Below the pieces are notes generated by a model. It did not search any database. It was not told the DNA's origin and was given only the letters and a program-made list of their open reading frames with translations. From Natrialbaceae archaeon B1-Br10_E2g27 (GTDB taxonomy: Archaea > Halobacteriota > Halobacteria > Halobacteriales > Natrialbaceae), in assembly GCA_001563885.1 (NCBI GenBank), contig LKMM01000078.1, forward strand, positions 1-9,348: DNA of 9,348 bases. Reading direction: 5' to 3'. The stretch's first letter is position 1. Each line of letters begins with the position of its first letter. Shown piece after piece: positions 1 through 4,526 of this stretch. The position numbers and the translations under genes are program-made.

Positions 1-579
1 AGTCAAGTATATTGATGTGTCGGGATGTTTCGGAAGAGAGATTCCTTGATTCAGTGTTGCGCGAAGAGCATTATCCGAGATGTTCCCTTCTTGATACTCG
101 AGATAACCATCCTTCTCTTGTGACAGAACAGCCCCAAACTCACCAATCTCTTCCATACGCGAAATACAACCGTCACTATTCCTACAGCTGAGTACCGTGT
201 CTAATGGGTATACAATTAATGGTTGAATATCAGATAATTCAGTAGGTTCCAGTAGTGGATCGTTTAACTCTGTATCTTTCAGGAAATTTTGTCCCTCCTC
301 TATCGAGATCTGACCCATTCGCTCCATTTGGTTTTTGTCACGAGGTTCGACAGAGTTCCCCGATTTTATTTCGACAAGGAGCAGCGTTTCGTTATTGTAT
401 AGAACTACATCAGGATTTGCTTCGACATCTTGTCTATTGTCAGTGATGCGTAAAAAATTCCCAACGACTCGGAACCCCAGGTCTAATAAACCAGTATCTG
501 CATCCAGACCTTTTATACAGGAATAAAAAACATTATAAGAATCAAGCTCCTGCTTTTGCTTCTCCCACTGCCTCGTCAT
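1..579 (-). CDS. PD-(D/E)XK-fold nuclease candidate (C-terminus beyond window)
   Basis: An open frame runs from the ATG at 579 leftwards off base 1, giving 193 visible codons with no stop. Residues 56-73 carry P56-D57, then twelve residues, then E70-I71-K72 at the end of a hydrophobic strand (LLLVEIK). This is the active-site signature of PD-(D/E)XK nucleases, which bind metal through D57 and E70 and use K72 in phosphodiester cleavage. A short helix with NQMERM follows, and then a hydrophobic strand (PLIVYPL). The rest is not recognised, and any further domain lies outside the window. The ATG overlaps the stop of the 383-aa gene as TAATG, so the two are probably translationally coupled and functionally linked. 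Codon use is AT-rich, unlike the genes to the right, which suggests transfer. A restriction-type or other defence nuclease is the natural reading; a repair or mobile-element nuclease is also possible. The motif is seen; the function is inferred. Confidence 0.75.
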   Translation of the reverse strand, partial: MTRQWEKQKQELDSYNVFYSCIKGLDADTGLLDLGFRVVGNFLRITDNRQDVEANPDVVLYNNETLLLVEIKSGNSVEPRDKNQMERMGQISIEEGQNFLKDTELNDPLLEPTELSDIQPLIVYPLDTVLSCRNSDGCISRMEEIGEFGAVLSQEKDGYLEYQEGNISDNALRATLNQGISLPKHPDTSIYLT

Positions 580-1730
580 TATGCCCTAACCCTCTTTGAA
601 GTCTTTTCGAGATTGTAAGTCGAATTGAAATTCGTGTAGAGAATTGTACTGAAGTCTCGAAATGCGGCAGAGGTAGTACCCTCTTTTGCATGGAGGCGAA
701 TTGTACTCCCTTCAACAGTAATCTCAAATGCTTCGCTCAATTCTTTATCAAATACCTCATAACTTCCTTCTTCCCACGTTGAAAATACATAGCGCTGCTT
801 ATATTCTAAAATATCTTCCCTCAATTTCTCAGCAGTAGATCGGCCGTCTTCTGTTTGATTATCATCCTCAATTAGCTCTAAGGTTGTGAACCCCTCAAAT
901 ACAGTCCCAGCACCGACTCTAACTCGATTAGGGTTAATATTAATCTTGAAATTTTCTGTATCTTGTTTTTCCAACGCTTGAGATAGGTACTCAAACGTGT
1001 TCAACCCCTTATTTTCATACCCAGGTTTAACCTTTGAAAATGAATAGTGGCCTTCTTGAGCAATTGCTGCGTTTATTGTATCTGGTGGACTGTTTTCCCG
1101 GCTTATTTCCAATCGAGTCGGTTTTGCATCGAATTCTGTTTTGACGGTATCAAGATCCTCTTTGGTTGCCCCATGGAACCGAATGCTGACTTTTTTATCG
1201 GTCGAGTATGAGTGATATTTTGCGGTGAAGCCGGTAACATTGCCTCCTTCTAACTCTTGAACAACTTGACGCAAGTCACTTGGTGAAAGGAAAATCCGTT
1301 CTAACTCAGGAATATAACTTATCAACCTTTCAACTGTTTTTTTCGTCCATTTCCGCCTTTCCGCTGTGACGATATTTATATAGTCACCCTGATTGATGAA
1401 GACAAATTGATCGACCCTGCCCATTTTGGGTGTTTCAATCTCAACATAGGAAGACTCGTCATTCAATACTTCCTCTCTGAAGTTGTGCGAAGATAGGAAT
1501 TCTTGTATATTCTTATGGAGATCAGGGTTTTCTGAAAGGACTTTTATTGATTGGATTAAACCTCCAAGTTCGTACCCATGATTTTCGGCGATAAATACCT
1601 TAACTTCTGTTTTCCGGCTATCACTTTCCTCTTCTTTTTTAATTTCATCTTCTAATCGAGTTACATGGTCAATAAATCTTGACAAGATCTCTTGAGTTTC
1701 ACCGGTCAAGTCATCTGGGCTAAATTTCAT
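579..1730 (-). CDS. Unrecognised 383-aa protein, coupled to PD-(D/E)XK gene
   Basis: This is a complete frame from the ATG at 1730 to a TAA whose last base is shared with the next gene's ATG. I do not recognise the family. Residues 11-38 are probably a charged helix or short coiled coil rich in Glu and Lys. Residues 105-121 contain a hydrophobic strand pair (VDQFVFINQGDYINIV) followed by a basic segment (ERRKWTKK, 124-131). Residues 165-210 and 335-350 look like alternating beta strands (for example VSIRFHGA, ITVEGSTIRLHAKEG). No signal peptide, membrane span, Walker motif, zinc motif or nuclease motif is visible, so a soluble mixed alpha/beta protein is likely. The DNA is around 40% GC in sampled lines, well below the genes to the right. 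The TAATG overlap makes it a partner of the nuclease candidate. It could be a sensor, specificity or targeting subunit, but nothing in the sequence decides this. Confidence 0.85.
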   Translation of the reverse strand: MKFSPDDLTGETQEILSRFIDHVTRLEDEIKKEEESDSRKTEVKVFIAENHGYELGGLIQSIKVLSENPDLHKNIQEFLSSHNFREEVLNDESSYVEIETPKMGRVDQFVFINQGDYINIVTAERRKWTKKTVERLISYIPELERIFLSPSDLRQVVQELEGGNVTGFTAKYHSYSTDKKVSIRFHGATKEDLDTVKTEFDAKPTRLEISRENSPPDTINAAIAQEGHYSFSKVKPGYENKGLNTFEYLSQALEKQDTENFKININPNRVRVGAGTVFEGFTTLELIEDDNQTEDGRSTAEKLREDILEYKQRYVFSTWEEGSYEVFDKELSEAFEITVEGSTIRLHAKEGTTSAAFRDFSTILYTNFNSTYNLEKTSKRVRA

Positions 1731-1792
1731 AGTATTTGGTTTTGTTTATTAGCTTGTATTTGTGTAGTTTCCCATCTTCAATTCTGGTTTGT

Positions 1793-1802
1793 AGGTATAA
1801 TC
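1793..1802 (-). promoter_or_regulatory. Possible TATA element for the 383-aa/nuclease operon
   Basis: On the minus strand the 112-bp gap between the wHTH gene and the 383-aa gene contains ATTATACC (reverse complement around 1793-1801). Transcription from it would start about 40 nt upstream of the ATG at 1730. A second, weaker A/T-rich stretch (AATACAA, 1754-1760) would fit a leaderless transcript. The whole gap is AT-rich, so neither choice is firm. Confidence 0.3.
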
Positions 1803-1816
1803 ATGAGGCCACGTAG

Positions 1817-1822
1817 AAAAAA
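1817..1822 (-). terminator. Possible oligo-T terminator after the wHTH gene
   Basis: Six consecutive T on the minus strand lie 20 nt beyond the wHTH stop codon. Archaeal RNA polymerase terminates at such oligo-T tracts without needing a hairpin. The surrounding DNA is AT-rich, so chance is possible. If used, the regulator would be a separate transcript from the downstream operon. Confidence 0.3.
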
Positions 1823-1842
1823 CTGTATGCCCATTATCATCC

Positions 1843-2112
1843 CTAATTCATTTGTTCCAGGTCGCCAGCCTCGAGTTGTCCCTCGAGATAGGCCCGACCC
1901 CGCTCTGTTATTTGGTAGTAGCCACGATCCTCGTCGACTTTTTCGAGCAGTCCGTGGTCGACCAAGACTGGAAGCCGCCTTACAATAGTCGACCGCGAGA
2001 CACCTGTCAAATTGAACGCTACCACCCCCGGAGGTATCGCTATTCCAGCCTCACTGAACAATTCAAGAATAGCAGGATCAGATTTCGTCATCCACGATAC
2101 CAGCGGGCGCAT
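1843..2112 (-). CDS. Winged-helix transcriptional regulator, PhiH1-repressor-like
   Basis: This 89-aa protein is a stand-alone winged helix-turn-helix domain of the type very common in haloarchaea and related to the phage PhiH repressor. The start MRPLVSWMTK followed by SDPAILELF is the usual N-terminus of this family, which supports the ATG at 2112 over the internal ATG at 2091. The recognition region is LTGVSRSTIVRRLPVLVDHGLL (about residues 35-56, given here only as a pattern of helix, turn, helix), followed by the beta wing (LEKVDEDRGYYQIT) and a short helix starting RGRAYL. There is no ligand domain. It sits just upstream of the AT-rich two-gene cassette on the same strand, so it may control that cassette, itself, or a provirus element. 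The target is inferred from position only. An A/T-rich element (TTATCA, 2137-2142) about 27 nt upstream of the ATG fits a leaderless transcript. Confidence 0.88.
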   Translation of the reverse strand: MRPLVSWMTKSDPAILELFSEAGIAIPPGVVAFNLTGVSRSTIVRRLPVLVDHGLLEKVDEDRGYYQITERGRAYLEGQLEAGDLEQMN

Positions 2113-2136
2113 TTAATTGGGAATCACGGTTCGCCA

Positions 2137-2142
2137 TGATAA
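2137..2142 (-). promoter_or_regulatory. Probable TATA element of the wHTH gene
   Basis: TTATCA on the minus strand is centred about 27 nt upstream of the ATG at 2112, the spacing expected for a leaderless haloarchaeal transcript. No Shine-Dalgarno sequence lies before this ATG, which agrees with leaderless initiation. Confidence 0.35.
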
Positions 2143-2173
2143 CTGTCGGTGACACGCAAATCATATGCATTGT

Positions 2174-2204
2174 TTAGACCTATTTTGAGTCTAAGTAGGC
2201 TCAA
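2174..2204. repeat. Overlapping inverted repeats, possible operator
   Basis: Two inverted repeats share one arm. TTAGAC (2174-2179) and GTCTAA (2189-2194) are perfect 6-bp arms 9 bp apart. TTGAGTCT (2185-2192) and AGGCTCAA (2197-2204) are 8-bp arms with one mismatch and a 4-bp spacer. The block lies 60-90 bp upstream of the wHTH start, where a dimeric winged-helix protein could bind. The structure is seen in the sequence; the operator role is inferred. Confidence 0.4.
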
Positions 2205-2360
2205 TTTTAAGTAACTCCCGTTCCTGCGTGCGAGCAACGGATGCCAGACGGACCCGTCGCTACCCGATCGGGTCTATTCGAAAACGCGGACCCGGCGTAA
2301 GGCCACCGGCCCGCTGGCCTCCGTAATCGAGGGACGGACGCATGCAAACACCCACGTCGC

Positions 2361-2377
2361 GGGGGACTAAAGCCCCC
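2361..2377 (-). repeat. Hairpin resembling IS200/IS605-type end
   Basis: On the minus strand GGGGG, then CTTTAGT, then CCCCC forms a short stem with a CTTTAG loop. Haloarchaeal IS200/IS605 and IS1341-type elements end in hairpins with similar TTTAG or TTCAG loops. A second hairpin (2300-2320) lies nearby. No tnpA or tnpB coding sequence accompanies it, so at most this is a remnant or a small non-autonomous element. Similarity is from memory of the family, not from a search. Confidence 0.25.
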
Positions 2378-2444
2378 ACTCGAGCAAAGACGTATCGACA
2401 GCCGAGCGTTTCACTTTCACTTTCACCGCACACCCGTGGCTCAC

Positions 2445-2454
2445 TTTTTATATT
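2445..2454 (+). promoter_or_regulatory. TATA element TTTTTATATT
   Basis: A strong A/T-rich block in a GC-rich surrounding is centred 27 bp upstream of the ATG at 2477, the textbook spacing for a leaderless haloarchaeal transcript. It would either express the small ORF at 2477-2653 or give the HalOD1 gene a 173-nt leader. The CACTTT repeat at 2412-2424 lies just upstream. Confidence 0.5.
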
Positions 2455-2476
2455 CCCTATCCTGTCTTCAGGAATA

Positions 2477-2653
2477 ATGTCTGTAAACCAACGAAGGAGA
2501 GGAAAAGCAGATCCGACACACGGAAACTGCTCGAGAGAGTCCTCCGGCGTCGAAAGGCTCACGCGTTGTCGAGCCAGTGATAACCGCGGCGATAGTTATC
2601 GACACGCTCGATCGGCGTTTGGATCCGTTGACGTGGCACCTAGTTACCGATGA
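2477..2653 (+). CDS. Doubtful small ORF overlapping the HalOD1 start
   Basis: A 58-codon frame begins at an ATG placed correctly behind the TATA element at 2445-2454. It ends in TGA at 2651-2653, overlapping the HalOD1 ATG as ATGA. These two positional features argue for translation and coupling. Against it, the product is rich in Arg and Ser, lacks the acidic bias of haloarchaeal proteins, uses rare AGA/AGG codons and shows no GC preference at third positions. It resembles no family I know. It may be a leader peptide, a degraded gene or simply a 5' untranslated region. Confidence 0.25.
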   Translation: MSVNQRRRGKADPTHGNCSRESSGVERLTRCRASDNRGDSYRHARSAFGSVDVAPSYR

Positions 2654-2880
2654 CTCACGGAGATACCGTCGTTTACACCGTGGTAGTCCGGTTAGCCGAC
2701 GCCGAAGGCGTCTCACCCGAGGACCTCGAGTACACCCTTGCCGAGTACGTCGATCCGACGGTCCTCGAACGCGTTGGGGCGTCGAGGTCATCGTGTCGTC
2801 TCACGTTCGAAGTGCCTGGCTATGTGGTGACCGTCGAAGATGGTGGGGAGGTGACGGTAGAACCGGTTTCGACCCGTTGA
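2650..2880 (+). CDS. Stand-alone HalOD1 output-domain protein
   Basis: The 76-aa product fits the haloarchaeal HalOD1 output domain over nearly its whole length. An N-terminal strand and helix (VVYTVVVRLADAEGV) lead to SPEDLEYTLAEYVDPTVLERV, matching the family pattern of a helix ending in a DP motif. A short strand pair follows (LTFEVPGYVVTVEDGGEVTV) with the typical G-Y-x-V-T-V. The family is usually found alone, as here, or at the end of bacteriorhodopsin-activator or sensor proteins, and its molecular role is not established. An in-frame TAG at 2641-2643 forces the start at or after this ATG. There is no Shine-Dalgarno sequence; translation may be coupled through the ATGA overlap with the small upstream frame. 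It converges with the nucleotidyltransferase gene, with 63 bp between the two stops. Confidence 0.8.
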   Translation: MTHGDTVVYTVVVRLADAEGVSPEDLEYTLAEYVDPTVLERVGASRSSCRLTFEVPGYVVTVEDGGEVTVEPVSTR

Positions 2881-2943
2881 GGATACGGATTCGACATCGG
2901 TTCGCCCGTTTGTCGAGTTCGTTTCGCTCCCAGTCCTACACCG

Positions 2944-3897
2944 CTATCGTTTCGAGTATTCGGTGATGAGTCCGCCGGACAGATCGAAGTCCTCGATGGT
3001 GACGTCTTCACCGATGATACTGTCCTCGAGTGCGCTGTCTGCGATGTCGGCGTTGGGGAAGACGACGGTCTGCTCGAGTTCGGAGCCGGTGACGGTTGCG
3101 CCGTCCATGACGTGGACGGTGTCACCGACGTCGGTCTCCTCGACGGTTGCGCCGTCTTCGATCAGTGACTCGCCCTCGAGGCCCCATTCGACGGCTTCGA
3201 AGTAGGCGTCGGGGGTGCCGATGTCGAACCAGATGCCGTCGAAGGGGTAGGTGTAGACGGCCTCGCGTGACTGGAGCCACTCGATGTACCAGCCAGGTTC
3301 GTCTGGGTTGTTATCGCCCGAGAGATACTCCGAAAAGCGAATCGAATCTGCGGGGAATGCATAGCAGGCAATCGAGACAAGGGTACTCTTTGGGTCGTCG
3401 GGTTTTTCCTGAAAGTCGACGACCTGATCGTCTTCGACCTCGACGAGGCCGTAGGATTTGGCTTTTTCGTAGGAGCCGACGTCGTAGGCGGCCAGTACGG
3501 GCGAAGAGCGTGCTTCGAACTCATCGAGGAAGTCACTCATCTCAAAGCCCATGATGTTGTCACCCGCGACGACTAGCAGGTCGTCGTCGATCCCTTCGCG
3601 TTCGATAAGTTGGGCAAGTGCGCCGACGACGCCAAACTTTTCGTCCTCGTCGGTGGTATCTTCGACCGACAGCTGGATGTTCTCATAGCCCTCTCGTTCG
3701 ATGTGTGCTTCGAACTCGGCAGCGAACGCCTCGTTCGTGCTGAGGTAGATTGTCTCGATACGATCGTCCGTCGCCAACTCTTCGAGAATTCGGTCGATGA
3801 CGGTCGTTTCTCCGACCGGTAGAAGCATTTTGGGTCGGTGTCGGGTAATTGGCCACATTCGCGTTGCGTATCCGCCGGCTAGTACTATAGCGTCCAT
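2944..3897 (-). CDS. Sugar-1-phosphate nucleotidyltransferase with beta-helix tail
   Basis: This 317-aa cytoplasmic enzyme joins a sugar 1-phosphate to an NTP, giving an NDP-sugar and pyrophosphate. The N-terminal Rossmann-like domain has the signature LAGG-x-x-TR (6-13) and PK (22-23) that binds the nucleotide phosphates. The metal ligand D113 is in VVAGDN, the FQEKP motif is at 162-166, and a second metal-site D225 is in WFDIGTP. From about residue 245 hexapeptide-like repeats (for example ATVEETDVGDTVHV, VVFPNADIADSAL) form a short left-handed beta helix. This layout fits glucose-1-phosphate thymidylyl- or uridylyltransferases (RmlA/GalU/GlmU N-domain group); the exact sugar and nucleotide cannot be told. 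It would feed glycosylation, exopolysaccharide or S-layer sugar synthesis. Six T on the minus strand (3920-3925) sit about 25 nt before the ATG, suggesting a leaderless transcript. Confidence 0.93.
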   Translation of the reverse strand: MDAIVLAGGYATRMWPITRHRPKMLLPVGETTVIDRILEELATDDRIETIYLSTNEAFAAEFEAHIEREGYENIQLSVEDTTDEDEKFGVVGALAQLIEREGIDDDLLVVAGDNIMGFEMSDFLDEFEARSSPVLAAYDVGSYEKAKSYGLVEVEDDQVVDFQEKPDDPKSTLVSIACYAFPADSIRFSEYLSGDNNPDEPGWYIEWLQSREAVYTYPFDGIWFDIGTPDAYFEAVEWGLEGESLIEDGATVEETDVGDTVHVMDGATVTGSELEQTVVFPNADIADSALEDSIIGEDVTIEDFDLSGGLITEYSKR

Positions 3898-3919
3898 ACC
3901 TCAACATACCAACGGATAG

Positions 3920-3925
3920 AAAAAA
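3920..3925 (-). promoter_or_regulatory. Probable TATA element of the nucleotidyltransferase gene
   Basis: A T-rich block (AGTTTTTTC on the minus strand) is centred 25-26 nt upstream of the ATG at 3897. No Shine-Dalgarno sequence precedes the ATG, so a leaderless mRNA is likely. Confidence 0.4.
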
Positions 3926-4038
3926 CTCTAGGGATTGTTGATAGCAGGCTGGAACGTTTCGTCACACCGACAATAGTTGCTGAACCTATCGGAATTTGAC
4001 TGTTCGTTCTGTAGACGTCATCGTCTGGACGGTCTAGG

Positions 4039-4419
4039 TTACTCTTCTTTGAGAACCGAGAGTTCGGTAACCGGCTCCGGATGAATAATTCGAAAGCCCG
4101 AGGCGGTTGGATGCATGCCGACGTCGGCGTCGGGCCGTCGAGTTGAAGAGTATGGGCTCTGATCTGTGATACCTTCGTAGGGACTGTCACTCGGGATGCC
4201 TTCGTAGGGACTGGCCTCGGAAGATCGGTACGGTGTCTGGGGGTCGTCGTCTGTCGTCTCCTCGATTTCGGGTGGGAGATAGATGCGTTCACCGGATTTC
4301 GAGTGGACGACGATTGCCATCTCCTTGGTTCCGGAGACGCTGATGACCGTTCGGTCGCCCTCGATGTCTGTGGTGACGCTAATTGGACTGGTCGTTTCGT
4401 GGCCGGTCGCGTCTGCCAT
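4039..4419 (-). CDS. Small haloarchaeal protein with SPYEGI repeats
   Basis: This 126-aa protein is of unknown function. I place the start at the ATG at 4419 (MADATGHETT), not the in-frame ATG at 4500, because a TATA element lies 26 nt upstream of 4419 and the extra N-terminal residues look non-coding. Residues 11-50 form a probable beta-rich domain (ISVTTDIEGDRTVISVSG, AIVVHSKSGERIYLPPE). Residues 62-95 hold near-tandem units of nine residues (TPYRSSEA, SPYEGIPSD, SPYEGITDQ, SPYSSTRRP), likely disordered. The tail is HPTASGFRIIHPEPVTEL. No signal peptide or membrane span is visible. It is divergent from the GH13 gene across 107 bp, with the nucleotidyltransferase downstream on the same strand. 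The neighbours suggest a role connected with carbohydrate metabolism, but this is only proximity. Confidence 0.8.
   Translation of the reverse strand: MADATGHETTSPISVTTDIEGDRTVISVSGTKEMAIVVHSKSGERIYLPPEIEETTDDDPQTPYRSSEASPYEGIPSDSPYEGITDQSPYSSTRRPDADVGMHPTASGFRIIHPEPVTELSVLKEE
4172..4213. repeat. 15-bp direct repeat, 27-bp period, within coding region
   Basis: CCTTCGTAGGGACTG occurs at 4172-4186 and again at 4199-4213. The offset is 27 bp, exactly nine codons, so it encodes the two SPYEGI units. The near-identity at DNA level suggests a recent in-frame duplication that can expand or contract. Confidence 0.85.
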
Positions 4420-4442
4420 ATCTAAACCCGGACGTAGATCGG

Positions 4443-4447
4443 TATAA
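4443..4447 (-). promoter_or_regulatory. TATA element of the SPYEGI-repeat gene
   Basis: CTTATACC on the minus strand is centred about 26 nt upstream of the ATG at 4419, fitting a leaderless transcript and deciding the start codon. Read on the plus strand the same block (GGTATAAG) could also serve the divergent GH13 gene, with a leader of roughly 55 nt. Confidence 0.5.
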
Positions 4448-4526
4448 GTGTTGGTGCCCCGAGTCGGCGGCCGTGAGGGTCCAGAGATCCGAAGGTCCAA
4501 GATGTTGACGGATAATAGCTACATCT

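Larger units (their letters stand above)
2113..2476. other. Intergenic stretch without a convincing gene
   Basis: Between the wHTH start and the TATA element at 2445 no frame has haloarchaeal protein character. The stretch contains the overlapping inverted repeats at 2174-2204, a hairpin with arms AGGCCA/TGGCCT (2300-2305 and 2315-2320), a second hairpin with five-G and five-C arms (2361-2377) and a CACTTT direct repeat (2412-2424). The GC content rises sharply at about 2215, which may mark the edge of the AT-rich insert. A decayed mobile element is possible between 2220 and 2400, but no transposase could be read. Confidence 0.5.

Noticed and set aside
2260..2562. Minus-strand frame of 100 codons in the gene-poor stretch
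   Set aside because: Its C-terminal part reads somewhat like protein, but it has no family match I can name, no acidic bias, and crosses the TATA element and both hairpins. A decayed transposase end cannot be excluded.
2577..2966. Plus-strand frame of 129 codons overlapping HalOD1
   Set aside because: It is very Arg-rich and out of frame with the recognisable HalOD1 protein.
4420..4500. Longer start (ATG 4500) for the SPYEGI-repeat gene
   Set aside because: The extra 27 residues are Arg/Pro-rich and un-haloarchaeal, and they cross the TATA element that fits ATG 4419.
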